From contig NZ_KN708638.1 of assembly GCF_000805335.1 (NCBI RefSeq), forward strand, positions 5,508,603-5,551,100: DNA of 42,498 bases, written 5' to 3'. A model generated the notes under the pieces. The model was given only the letters and a program-made list of their open reading frames with translations. It ran no database searches and was not told the DNA's origin. Source of the DNA: Streptomyces sp. CT34 (GTDB lineage Bacteria; Actinomycetota; Actinomycetes; Streptomycetales; Streptomycetaceae). This document shows positions 33,348 through 41,240 of the stretch, in pieces (the stretch's first letter is position 1; the number at the start of each line of letters is the position of its first letter). The position numbers were made by a program, and so were the translations under genes.

Positions 33348-34700
33348 CTATCGCCCGGCACCGCCGTCCGGGCCGTCGCCCGTGGCACCGTGCCCGGCGC
33401 CGCGGGCGCGGCCCGTAGGCTCCGCCTGTGCCGCCCGCTCCGCCAACAGGGCCCGCTCCCGGGCGTTACGGGTCATCGACGCCGCCCGCAGGAACTCCTC
33501 CCGGGCCTCCGCGGTCCGCCCCAGCCGGGCCAGCAGATCACCGCGGACGCTCGGCAACAGGTGGTAGCCCGCCAGCGCCGGCTCCGCCCCCAGTGCGTCC
33601 ACCACCGCCAGGCCCCGCGCGGGCCCGTACGCCATCCCCACCGCCACCGCGCGGTTCAGCTCCACGACGGGGGACGGCGCGACCCGGCCCAGCGCCTCGT
33701 ACAGCACCGCGATCCGCGGCCAGTCGGTCTCCTGGGCGGTCCGCGCCCGCGCGTGGCAGGCGGCGATCGCGGCCTGGAGGGCGTACGGGCCGACCGCGCC
33801 GCCCAGTTCCTCGGCGCGGGCCAGGGCGGCCAGCCCGCGCCGGATCAGCAACCGGTCCCAGCGCGCGCGGTTCTGCTCCGGCAGCAGGACCGGCTCGCCC
33901 GCCGGCCCGGTCCGCGCGGCCGACCGGGACGCCTGGATCTCCATCAGCGCCACCAGCCCGTGCGCCTCCGGCTCGTCCGGGAGCAGTCCCGCCACCATCC
34001 GGCCCAGCCGCAGTGCGTCCTCGCAGAGCGCCGGACGCATCCAGTCGTCCCCGGCCGTCGCCGCGTACCCCTCGTTGAAGACCAGGTAGATGACCTCCAG
34101 TACCGACGACAGCCGGTCGGCCAGCTCCCCGGCGGCCGGTACCTCGAACGGCACCCCGGCCGCGGCGAGCTTCTTCTTGGCCCGGACGATCCGCTGCTGC
34201 ACGGTCGTCTCGGACACCAGGAAGGCACGGGCGATCTCCTCCGTCCGCAGCCCGCCGAGCAGCCGCAGGGTCAGCGCCACCCGTGCCGGGGCGGAGAGCA
34301 CCGGATGGCAGGCGACGAACACCAGCCGCAGCAGATCGTCCTCGATCACCCGGGGGTCGAGGACCCGCGCGAAGTCGGCCTCGGACGGGCCCGGTTGGTG
34401 CTCCGCCTCGCGCCCCAGGGCCTCGACCTTCCGCGCCAGCCGCTGCCGGCGGCGCACCAGGTCGATCGCCCGGTTCCTGGCGGTGGCCATCAGCCAGGCG
34501 CCCGGATTGCCCGGGACACCGGTTTCCGGCCACCGCTCCAGCGCGGCCACCAGCGCGTCCTGGGACAGCTCCTCGGCGAGCCCCACATCGCCAACGATCC
34601 GGGTCAGCCCGGCGATCAGCCGCGGCGACTCGATCCGGAACACCGCCTCGACCGCCCGCCGCGCCTCGCCCGCCGCCCTCTCTCCCGCTGCCACGGGCAC
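33348..34700 (-). CDS. ECF sigma factor, ECF42 group, with TPR-like C-terminal domain
   Basis: About 450 residues, much longer than a minimal ECF. Sigma region 2 is at the N-terminus (VEAVFRIESPRLIAGLTRIV, then AEELSQDALVAALERWPE and NPGAWLMATARNRAIDLVRR), with region 4 at about 130-180 (LGGLRTEEIARAFLVSETTV). A large helical TPR-like domain of about 260 residues (EIQASRSAAR, AEELGGAVGPYALQAAIAAC) completes the ECF42 architecture. There is no anti-sigma gene; the C-terminal domain is thought to serve regulation. The GTG at 34700 is an estimate; GTG 34694 and GTG 34754 are alternatives. It lies downstream of the DGPF gene, its usual partner. Confidence 0.9.
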   Translation of the reverse strand: MPVAAGERAAGEARRAVEAVFRIESPRLIAGLTRIVGDVGLAEELSQDALVAALERWPETGVPGNPGAWLMATARNRAIDLVRRRQRLARKVEALGREAEHQPGPSEADFARVLDPRVIEDDLLRLVFVACHPVLSAPARVALTLRLLGGLRTEEIARAFLVSETTVQQRIVRAKKKLAAAGVPFEVPAAGELADRLSSVLEVIYLVFNEGYAATAGDDWMRPALCEDALRLGRMVAGLLPDEPEAHGLVALMEIQASRSAARTGPAGEPVLLPEQNRARWDRLLIRRGLAALARAEELGGAVGPYALQAAIAACHARARTAQETDWPRIAVLYEALGRVAPSPVVELNRAVAVGMAYGPARGLAVVDALGAEPALAGYHLLPSVRGDLLARLGRTAEAREEFLRAASMTRNARERALLAERAAQAEPTGRARGAGHGATGDGPDGGAGR

Positions 34701-34760
34701 ATCAGAACACCCCGGCCGCGCCCCGGCAAACCGCACCGCGGCGCGACCCGGCACGGCCGC

Positions 34761-35126
34761 CTACGCGCCCGCCGGCGCCTCTTCCACCTGCCGGATCTCG
34801 GCCGTGATCTCCCACTCGTCCCCGTGCACCCGCAGGAACCGCTTCGCCCAGTCGACGGCCTCCTCCTTCGAGGCGGCCTGGATCAGCGCATATCCGCCGA
34901 TGACCTCCTTGGCCTCGGCGAACGGCCCGTCCGTCACGCTCGGCTTCCCGTCCGCCAGGTGCACCCGGACGCCCTCCGCGCTCGGCCGCAGGCCGGCCGT
35001 GTCCAGCAGCACCCCGGCCTCGGTCATCTCGTCCATCAGCTTGCCCATCTCGGCCATCAGCTCCGGGCTCGGCCCGCCGGCGGGCGCGGTCTTCTCGTCG
35101 ATCCGGACCATCATCATGAAGCGCAT
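34761..35126 (-). CDS. YCII-related DGPF-domain protein, ECF42 partner
   Basis: 121-residue protein starting MRFMMMVRID. The DGPF motif is VTDGPFAEAKEVIGGYALIQA, in a ferredoxin-like YCII fold. The biochemical function is unknown; in ECF42 systems this protein is the main target of the sigma factor. I chose the ATG at 35126, with AGAGGAG 6 nt upstream, over the adjacent GTG. A promoter matching the ECF42 motif lies about 104 nt upstream, and a 9-bp tandem repeat lies between the two. Confidence 0.92.
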   Translation of the reverse strand: MRFMMMVRIDEKTAPAGGPSPELMAEMGKLMDEMTEAGVLLDTAGLRPSAEGVRVHLADGKPSVTDGPFAEAKEVIGGYALIQAASKEEAVDWAKRFLRVHGDEWEITAEIRQVEEAPAGA

Positions 35127-35154
35127 CACGAACTCCTCTGCGTATGCCCTGTAT

Positions 35155-35199
35155 TCCGCGTATCTCGCGTATCTCGCGTGATCCGCGTGTTCCGCAACA
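35155..35199 (-). repeat. 9-bp tandem repeat in the DGPF-ECF42 leader
   Basis: Five 9-bp units in register on the plus strand: TCCGCGTAT, CTCGCGTAT, CTCGCGTGA, TCCGCGTGT and TCCGCAACA, with the last units decaying. It lies between the candidate ECF42 promoter and the DGPF start, so it would be within the 5' untranslated region. Confidence 0.75.
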
Positions 35200-35229
35200 C
35201 GCCTCGGTACGCGGTGCGGTCACCCGCAC

Positions 35230-35256
35230 GACGAACCGGGGACGCCGGAATCGACA
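35230..35256 (-). promoter_or_regulatory. Candidate ECF42-dependent promoter of the DGPF-sigma operon
   Basis: On the minus strand, TGTCGA (35256-35251) and CGTC (35233-35230) are separated by 17 nt. From memory, ECF42 promoters carry TGTCGA at -35 and CGA/TC at -10, which this matches in order and spacing. It implies that the sigma factor drives its own operon. Confidence 0.6.
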
Positions 35257-35332
35257 TCCGCGGGGATTTTTTTCGGCGCCTCTCCCCGGAGCCTCTCCCT
35301 GGGCTCCCTGGGCTCCCTGGGGCCCCGAGACG

Positions 35333-35371
35333 CCACAGCACCCGGCTCCGCGCGGATGCCGGGTGCTGTGG
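35333..35371. terminator. Terminator hairpin after sodN
   Basis: CCACAGCACCCGGC and GCCGGGTGCTGTGG form a perfect 14-bp stem with an 11-nt loop, 24 bp past the sodN stop. The upstream DGPF promoter region is on the other side. Confidence 0.9.
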
Positions 35372-35394
35372 GGGTACTGCGACGTGCGGCGGGG

Positions 35395-35790
35395 TTACGC
35401 CTTCTTCGTCTCCCAGAAGATCTTGTCGATCTCGGCGATGAGCTCCAGGGCCTTCTCGCCCGTCTTCGGGTCGTTCGACGCCTTGGCGGCGCTGAGGGCC
35501 TTGAGGGTGTCGTTGACCAGCTGGTGGAGCTGTGGGTACTTCTCGAAGTGCGGGGGCTTGAAGTAGTCGCTCCAGAGCACCGAGACGTGGTGCTTGGCCA
35601 GCTCGGCGCGCTGCTCCTTGATCAGGACGGCCCGGGTGCGGAAGTCAACGTCCTCGTTGGCCTGGTACTTCTCCTGGACGGCCTTGACCGACTCGGCCTC
35701 GATGCGGGCCTGGGCCGGGTCGTACACGCCGCAGGGCAGGTCGCAGTGCGCGCTGACCTTCACCTTGGGGGCGAACAGGCGGGAAAGCAT
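35395..35790 (-). CDS. sodN: Nickel superoxide dismutase SodN
   Basis: 131-residue precursor of the hexameric cytosolic NiSOD. The nickel hook HCDLPCGVYDP follows a 14-residue propeptide (MLSRLFAPKVKVSA). After cleavage His15, Cys16 and Cys20 become His1, Cys2 and Cys6 of the mature enzyme, and His1 and the N-terminal amine bind Ni. The rest is the four-helix bundle with VLWSDYFKPPHFEKYP. The maturation protease gene sodX is divergent on the other side of a 168-bp gap. Nickel and Nur control is expected in Streptomyces, but I saw no clear Nur box here. Confidence 0.97.
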   Translation of the reverse strand: MLSRLFAPKVKVSAHCDLPCGVYDPAQARIEAESVKAVQEKYQANEDVDFRTRAVLIKEQRAELAKHHVSVLWSDYFKPPHFEKYPQLHQLVNDTLKALSAAKASNDPKTGEKALELIAEIDKIFWETKKA

Positions 35791-35958
35791 GTGCAGTCCT
35801 TCCTCGTGATCGTCTTCTCAGGTGCGAGATTACTCGGTGCGGGAAGGCTTTTCTCGGGTGGCCCGGGGGTCTTAGGGCAAAAGTCCGGTGCCGGGTCGCG
35901 ACTGATGGAGGATGGACCGGTGAAGGGGTCGAACCGGGGCGGGACCGGGAGGTACGGG

Positions 35959-36411
35959 ATGCCGGAGCGGGTGCGGGAGCCGGATCAGGACAGCGGCGGC
36001 GCGGCGCCGGCGCGCGGCGGGCTGCTGCGGTCCTTCGGGCTGGCCGAGGTCTACAACCCGTCGATGGTGCCGGCGCTCCTGCCGGGGGACCGGCTGGTGG
36101 TGCAGTACGGGGCCGCGGTGCGGCCCGGCGACGTGGTCGTGCTGCGGCACCCGTTCCGGCAGGACCTGCTGATCGTCAAGCGGGCGGTGGAGCGCCGGGA
36201 CGGTGGCTGGTGGGTGCGCGGCGACAACCCGTATGTCGAGAACGACAGCCGGGAGTTCGGGGCGGTGCCCGACGAGTTGGTGGTCGCCCGCGCCTGGGTG
36301 CGGATCCGGCCGCCGCGCGGGGTTCAGCGCTCGCCGCGGGCGGTGGCCGCCTGGGCCTGGTCGGCGGTGCGGCCGGTGCGTTCGCTCTCCAGGCGCTTGC
36401 GGGCGCGGTAG
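35959..36411 (+). CDS. sodX: Nickel-type superoxide dismutase maturation protease SodX
   Basis: 150-residue S26 (signal peptidase/LexA-type) protease that removes the SodN propeptide. The catalytic serine lies in VYNPSMVPALLPGD (Ser35) and the lysine in LIVKRAVERRDGG (Lys74), the SodX dyad. RGDNPYVENDSREFG is the conserved box D of the fold. The ATG at 35959 has a strong GGGAGG 6 nt upstream. The last 88 bp overlap the convergent CGNR gene on the opposite strand, which is unusual for a functional pair of genes. Confidence 0.92.
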   Translation: MPERVREPDQDSGGAAPARGGLLRSFGLAEVYNPSMVPALLPGDRLVVQYGAAVRPGDVVVLRHPFRQDLLIVKRAVERRDGGWWVRGDNPYVENDSREFGAVPDELVVARAWVRIRPPRGVQRSPRAVAAWAWSAVRPVRSLSRRLRAR

Positions 36412-36944
36412 GCGGCGACGTTGGCGCGGGTGGCGCAGCGGTCGGAGCAGTAGCGCCGGGACCGGTTGGTCGAGGTGTCGAGGTAGGCGTTGCGGCACGG
36501 CCGCGCCTCGCAGATGCCCAGGCGGTCCACGCCCAGCTCCGTGAGGTGGAAGGCCAGGCCCATGCAGGCGGTCGCGGTGTAGCCGGCGGTGGCGTTGGCC
36601 GCGTGGTCGGCGATGTGCAGGTGCCACTTGGGGCGGCCGTCGTCGTCCCGGTACTCGTGGCCGGAGATCTGCGGGCTGACCGGGAACTCCATCATCAGCG
36701 CGTTGAGCAGGTCCACCGCCAGCACCTCGTCGCCGCGGTCGGCGGCTTCGAAGACGGCGCGCAGCCGGGTGCGCACCTGGCGCAGCCGGGTCACGTCGCT
36801 GTCGGCGGCGCGCCGGGCTGCCTGCTGGGCGGGGCCGAAGAGTTCGCGGACCGCGTCGACCGAGGTGAGGGTGTCCGCGCCGCGCTCGGGCTGCTCGGTG
36901 TTGACCAGTCGCACGGCGTAGTCCGAGTAATAGGCCAGTTCCAC
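36324..36944 (-). CDS. CGNR zinc-finger family protein (ABATE domain)
   Basis: 206-residue protein. The N-terminal ABATE-like stress-sensor domain (about residues 1-150) contains YYSDYAVRLVNTEQPE and ANATAGYTATACMGLAFHL. The C-terminal CGNR finger has CEARPCRNAYLDTSTNRSRRYCSDRCATRANVAAYR with four Cys zinc ligands. CGNR proteins are putative transcription regulators; the target is unknown. The start is the GTG at 36944, with AAGGA upstream. The last 88 bp overlap the sodX 3' end. Confidence 0.9.
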   Translation of the reverse strand: MELAYYSDYAVRLVNTEQPERGADTLTSVDAVRELFGPAQQAARRAADSDVTRLRQVRTRLRAVFEAADRGDEVLAVDLLNALMMEFPVSPQISGHEYRDDDGRPKWHLHIADHAANATAGYTATACMGLAFHLTELGVDRLGICEARPCRNAYLDTSTNRSRRYCSDRCATRANVAAYRARKRLESERTGRTADQAQAATARGER

Positions 36945-37037
36945 TTGTAGTCCTTACGGGGGCGCGTCTAGAGTGCGGGGCGAGCATTCGTAATGGGTGT
37001 TGTCGCTACGAGGGTATTACGGGCCGAGGGGGTTGTG

Positions 37038-37799
37038 ATGACGGAGACCACCATGGGCAACGACTGGCAGGCGTGGCAGGACAGTTGGGACCGGCAGCAG
37101 GAGTGGTACCTGCCCGACCGTGAGGAACGGTTCCGGGTGATGCTCGACATGGTCGAGGCGCTGGTGGGCCCCGAGCCCCGGGTGCTCGATCTGGCCTGCG
37201 GCACCGGCAGCATCTCCGACCGGCTGCTGAAGAGGTTCCCGAAGGCGGAGAGCGTGGGCGTCGACCTGGACCCGGCCCTGCTGGCCATCGCCCAGGGCTA
37301 CTTCGAGGGCGAGGACCGGGTCCGTTTCGTCCGGGCCGACCTCAAGGACCCGCGGTGGACCGCGCACCTGCCGCACGACTCCTACGACGCGGTGCTGACC
37401 GCTACGGCGCTGCACTGGCTGCACACCGAGGACCTGCGGGGGCTCTACGGGCAGCTGGGCGGGCTCGTCCGGGACGGCGGGGTGTTCCTCAACGCCGACC
37501 ACATGCCCGACGATTCCACGCCGCGGATCAACGCCGCCGAGCGGGCGTTCCGGCACGCGCGGATGGACCGGGCCAAGGAAGCCGGCGCGGTCGACTGGGC
37601 CGAGTGGTGGCAGCTGGCCGCCGCCGATCCGCTGCTGGCCGGGCCGACCGCCGAGCGCTTCGGGATCTACGGTGAGCACGCGGACGGCGACACCCCCTCC
37701 GTGCGGTGGCACGCCCAGGTGCTGCGCGAGGCGGGCTTCGCGGAGGCGCGTGCCGTGTGGGCGTCGCCGACGGACAGCCTCGTGCTGGCGCTGAAGTAG
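37038..37799 (+). CDS. Class I SAM-dependent methyltransferase
   Basis: 253-residue methyltransferase. SAM-binding motif I is RVLDLACGTGSISDRLL, motif II VGVDLDPALLAIA, and an acidic/aromatic segment YDAVLTATALHWL follows, all in the Methyltransf_25 order. The substrate is unknown. Start at the ATG 37038, with GAGGGGG upstream; the frame is open a little further. It is followed by a perfect palindrome terminator and is convergent with the amino-acid ABC operon. Confidence 0.9.
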   Translation: MTETTMGNDWQAWQDSWDRQQEWYLPDREERFRVMLDMVEALVGPEPRVLDLACGTGSISDRLLKRFPKAESVGVDLDPALLAIAQGYFEGEDRVRFVRADLKDPRWTAHLPHDSYDAVLTATALHWLHTEDLRGLYGQLGGLVRDGGVFLNADHMPDDSTPRINAAERAFRHARMDRAKEAGAVDWAEWWQLAAADPLLAGPTAERFGIYGEHADGDTPSVRWHAQVLREAGFAEARAVWASPTDSLVLALK

Positions 37800-37822
37800 C
37801 CGGAGCGGTCGCGGCGGCGAAC

Positions 37823-37860
37823 CGCGGCGGGCGGCACCCCCGGGGGTGCCGCCCGCCGCG
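37823..37860. terminator. Perfect 38-bp palindrome terminator
   Basis: CGCGGCGGGCGGCACCCCC is followed immediately by its exact reverse complement. The 19-bp arms meet without a separate loop, so the hairpin opens at the tip. It is between the convergent methyltransferase and ABC operon stops. Confidence 0.88.
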
Positions 37861-37892
37861 CCGTTCCGCGGGGACCCGGCGACTCGGCGGAC

Positions 37893-38675
37893 TCAGAGGA
37901 CCTTGGACAGGAACGACTGGGTCCGCTCGTGCTGCGGGTTGGTCAGGACGTCGCGCGGGTGGCCGGACTCGACCACCACACCGTCGTCCATGAAGACCAG
38001 CGAGTCGCCGACCTCGCGGGCGAAGCCCATCTCGTGGGTCACCACGACCATCGTCATACCGTCCGCGGCCAGGTCCTTCATGACGTCCAGGACGTCGCCG
38101 ACCAGCTCCGGGTCGAGGGCCGAGGTCGGCTCGTCGAAGAGCATCAGCTTGGGCTCCATGGCCAGCGCGCGGGCGATCGCCACCCGCTGCTGCTGCCCGC
38201 CGGAGAGCTGCGAGGGGTAGTTGCCGGCCTTGTCGGCCAGGCCCACCCGGTCCAGCAGCTTGGTCGCCCGCTCCCGCGCGGACGCCTTGGACTCGCCCTT
38301 GACCTGGACCGGCGCCTCCATGATGTTCTCCACCGCGGTCATGTGCGGGAAGAGGTTGAAGCGCTGGAAGACCATGCCGATGTCGCGGCGGCGGGCGGCG
38401 ACCTCGCGGTCGCGCAGCTCGTAGAGCTTGCCGTGGTGCTCGCGGTAGCCGACCAGTTCGCCGTCCACCGACAGCCGGCCGGCGTTGATCTTCTCCAGGT
38501 GGTTGATGCAGCGCAGGAACGTCGACTTGCCGGAGCCGGACGGGCCGATCAGGCAGAAGACCTCCCGGGGCGCCACCTCCAGGTCGATGCCCTTGAGGAT
38601 GTGGGCCGCGCCGAAGGACTTGTGCACGCCCTCGGCCCTGACCATCGGGGTACCGGACTTGCTGCTGCTGCTCAT
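37893..38675 (-). CDS. Amino-acid ABC transporter ATP-binding protein (GlnQ/GluA type)
   Basis: 260-residue ATPase for import of a polar amino acid. Walker A GPSGSGKS is at residues 44-51, the signature is LSGGQQQRVAIARAL, Walker B LMLFDEPTSALDPEL, and the H-loop THEMGFAREV. Length and sequence fit the PAAT (polar amino acid) group, probably glutamate or glutamine. It overlaps the permease stop by 4 bp (38672-38675) and ends the operon. Confidence 0.95.
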   Translation of the reverse strand: MSSSSKSGTPMVRAEGVHKSFGAAHILKGIDLEVAPREVFCLIGPSGSGKSTFLRCINHLEKINAGRLSVDGELVGYREHHGKLYELRDREVAARRRDIGMVFQRFNLFPHMTAVENIMEAPVQVKGESKASARERATKLLDRVGLADKAGNYPSQLSGGQQQRVAIARALAMEPKLMLFDEPTSALDPELVGDVLDVMKDLAADGMTMVVVTHEMGFAREVGDSLVFMDDGVVVESGHPRDVLTNPQHERTQSFLSKVL

Positions 38676-39610
38676 GCCGCACCTCCGGCGCGGTTCAGGC
38701 CGGCCAGCTTCGCCTTGGCGCGCTGGAACGGGGTGGGCGGAAGCTGGCGGCTGGAGCCGCGGGCGTAGTAGCGCTCCAGGTAGAACTGGCCGATGCTCAG
38801 CACCGTCGTGGCGATCAGGTACCAGGCGGCGGCCAGGATCAGCATCTCGACCACGACACCGGAGTCCCGGCCGACGTTCTGCGCGGCCTGGAGCAGGTCG
38901 TAATACTGGACGGCGATGACCAGGGACGAGGTCTTGAGCATGTTGATGACCTCGTTGCCGGTCGGCGGCACGATCACCCGCATCGCCTGCGGCACGATGA
39001 TCCGGCGCAGCGTCTTGGCGTGGCTCATGCCGAGCGCGTGCGCCGCCTCGGTCTGGCCCTCGTCGACGGCGTTCAGGCCGGCCCGGCAGATCTCGGCCAT
39101 GTACGCGGCCTCGTTGAGGCCCAGGCCCAGCAGCGCGCACAGGAACGGGGTCATGAAGTCCGACCACTCGTCCTTGTAGATCGGCATGATGTCGATGTAC
39201 TGGAAGACCAGGCCGAGGTTGAACCACAGGAACAGCTGGACGTAGACCGGGGTGCCGCGGAAGAACCAGATGTAGAACCACGCGACCGTCGAGGTCACCG
39301 GGTTCTTCGACTGCCGCATGACGGCGAGGATCACGCCCAGCACGATGCCGATGACCATGGCCAGCAGCGTGATCCACAGGGTGTTGCGCAGACCCTTGAG
39401 GATGTCCGCGTTGAACATGTAGTCCGGTATCGCGCCCCAGTTGACCTTCCCGGAGGCGAAGGCGCGGCCCAGCAGCACCAGCAGCGCGATGACGACGAGC
39501 GCGGCGACCCAGCGCCCGTAGTGGCGGACCGGGATGGCTTTGATGGGCTCGGGCTGGGCCGGCGGAGGGGCGGCCGGCGGTTCGGCCGGCTTGTCGACGT
39601 CAACTGACAC
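38672..39610 (-). CDS. Amino-acid ABC transporter permease (HisM/GlnP type)
   Basis: 312-residue membrane permease. A Pro-rich cytoplasmic N-tail (about residues 1-28) precedes the first helix. The EAA-type loop that docks the ATPase is EAAHALGMSHAKTLRRIIVPQAMRVIVPP. Polar amino-acid permease signatures such as FRGTPVYVQLFLWF and LGLNEAAYMAEICRAGL are present. A single permease gene implies a homodimeric channel. The gene starts 76 bp after the binding protein and is coupled to the ATPase. Confidence 0.94.
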   Translation of the reverse strand: MSVDVDKPAEPPAAPPPAQPEPIKAIPVRHYGRWVAALVVIALLVLLGRAFASGKVNWGAIPDYMFNADILKGLRNTLWITLLAMVIGIVLGVILAVMRQSKNPVTSTVAWFYIWFFRGTPVYVQLFLWFNLGLVFQYIDIMPIYKDEWSDFMTPFLCALLGLGLNEAAYMAEICRAGLNAVDEGQTEAAHALGMSHAKTLRRIIVPQAMRVIVPPTGNEVINMLKTSSLVIAVQYYDLLQAAQNVGRDSGVVVEMLILAAAWYLIATTVLSIGQFYLERYYARGSSRQLPPTPFQRAKAKLAGLNRAGGAA

Positions 39611-39686
39611 GGATGTTGCCTTTCAGCATTCGGCGGAGTTGCGCGGAGCGGTTGGTGCGGGGCGGCGGAGGGTGTCGACCGCGGGC

Positions 39687-40679
39687 TCAGGAGCCGCCGT
39701 TGAGCTGCACGTCCTTGACCGCGGCGTCCTTGACGTCCCACTTCTGGAGGACCTTGGCGTACGAGCCGTTCTTGATCGCGAGCTGCACGGCCGCCTTGAG
39801 CGCGTCGCGCAGCTGCTGCTGGTCCTTGGGGACCGCGATGCCGTACGGCGCCGCCTTGAGCGGGGCACCGCCGACCAGCTGGAAGTCGTTGCCGCCGCCG
39901 GAGACCTTCACCGCGTACGCCGCGACCGGGTAGTCGCTGGAGACCGCGTCCACACCGCCGGTACGCAGCCGGGTCTGGGCCTCGGAGTCGTTGTCGAACG
40001 CCTCGATGGAGATGGGCTGCTGGCCGCTGGTCTCACAGGACTTGGACTTGTCCTTGGCCAGGTCGTCGGAGACCGTGCCGCGCTGTACGGCGAGCTTCTT
40101 GCCGCACATCGTCTCCCAGCTGTCGACGCCGTTGGTCTTGCCCTTCTGCGTGTAGAGCGAGACGCCGACGTTGAGGTAGTCGACGAAGTCGACGCCCTCG
40201 CCGATCTTCTTTCCGGTGTTGCTGTCGATGCCCTGCTGGCGGTCCTTGGTGTCCGTCATCGCCGACATCGCGATGTCGTAGCGCTTGGACTTCAGGCCGC
40301 CCATGAGGGTGTCGAAGGTGGCGTTGTTGAAGTTGAGCTTGATGCCCAGTTCCTTGCCGATCGCGTCCGCGAGGTCCGGATCGATGCCCGCGACCGCGCC
40401 GTTCGAGCGGTACTCCACCGGCTTGTACGTGATGTCCGAACCGACCTGCAGCATGGCCTTGTCCTGGACATCCTTCGGCAGCATCTTGAACAGCGGTGCA
40501 TGGGTGTTGCGGTTCTTCTGCGCCGCCCGCCGGGCCTTGGCCTCCTGGGTCTGGTCACCACACGCGCTGAGCAGCAGCAGCGAGGCGGTGACCGTGGCTA
40601 TGGAGGCGGTGGCCGTCGCGGACCTACCGAACCTGCCGAACCTGCCGGCCGCCGCGCGACGGGTGGTGTCTGCGGTCAT
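39687..40679 (-). CDS. Amino-acid ABC transporter substrate-binding lipoprotein
   Basis: 330-residue periplasmic-type binding lipoprotein. The signal peptide is unusually long, with a basic N-region containing RFGRFGRS, and the lipobox LLSAC gives lipidated Cys40. The SBP_bac_3 domain begins at LQVGSDITYKPVEYRSNGAV and includes GIDPDLADAIGKELG and FDTLMGGLKSKRYDIAMSAM. It captures a polar amino acid, likely glutamate or glutamine; the residues are not enough to decide. The ATG at 40679 has GCAGGAGGATC upstream, the best ribosome site in the operon. Confidence 0.94.
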   Translation of the reverse strand: MTADTTRRAAAGRFGRFGRSATATASIATVTASLLLLSACGDQTQEAKARRAAQKNRNTHAPLFKMLPKDVQDKAMLQVGSDITYKPVEYRSNGAVAGIDPDLADAIGKELGIKLNFNNATFDTLMGGLKSKRYDIAMSAMTDTKDRQQGIDSNTGKKIGEGVDFVDYLNVGVSLYTQKGKTNGVDSWETMCGKKLAVQRGTVSDDLAKDKSKSCETSGQQPISIEAFDNDSEAQTRLRTGGVDAVSSDYPVAAYAVKVSGGGNDFQLVGGAPLKAAPYGIAVPKDQQQLRDALKAAVQLAIKNGSYAKVLQKWDVKDAAVKDVQLNGGS

Positions 40680-41240
40680 GCTGATCCTCCTGCGGATGGT
40701 TAACCGACGTGCCAGTGTGAGCAGCCGATGAGTGGGTGAGAAAGGGGCGGGCACACACCTTTGGGCACCTTTGAGCGTCGCGACGTCGATCGGTGACGGA
40801 ATCTTGCCATCCGATCTCCGGTATTCGGACTGCCGGAGAGGTCAAAATCGGATAACGGACGGGCGAGGCGCGACCGCGCCCTTGCGGTGCAGGGGGAGAC
40901 GGGTGCGGGCGGGGCGTGAGAGGCGCGTCAAGGGCCGGTGATGTCTCGAATTCCGGACAGCCGCGGGGGATCTTCGGCGATTTCCGGCATTCCGTCGCTA
41001 TTGTCGGAGCCTTGTACTCGGAGGTAACGAATCTAACTCGTCGGCTCCCATGCCCGTCCGGTAGAAAGGGTCGTTACACCCCTCATCCGGGGCTCAGGGC
41101 GCGTGTGCGGCGCGCCCGGCGTCCGTACCTCCCCCCGCGCGGCGGCTATCCACCGAGCAGGGCGCGGACGCGGTGCCCGCCCACCCCCCAACCAGGGAGT
41201 GGCCACCCTCAACAGATTTACGACAAAGGGGTCAGACAAA
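40680..41240. other. Divergent intergenic region between the amino-acid ABC operon and malic enzyme
   Basis: 561 bp with no convincing gene. On the operon side it has a short direct repeat CACCTTTGGGCACCTTTG around 40756-40774 and an inverted repeat CTCCGG...CCGGAG (40816-40838). A TTGACC-like hexamer occurs on the minus strand near 40840-40846. On the malic-enzyme side several G/T-rich and TTCCGG-containing stretches occur but no clear promoter. It presumably holds both promoters. Confidence 0.5.

Noticed and set aside
35155..35199. CRISPR or small coding repeat
   Set aside because: Units are 9 bp without spacers, and the frames through it lack start, ribosome site or similarity to a protein.
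35791..35958. Nur box in the sodN-sodX gap
   Set aside because: I looked for the TTGCAA-type palindrome and found none convincing, so I do not report an operator.
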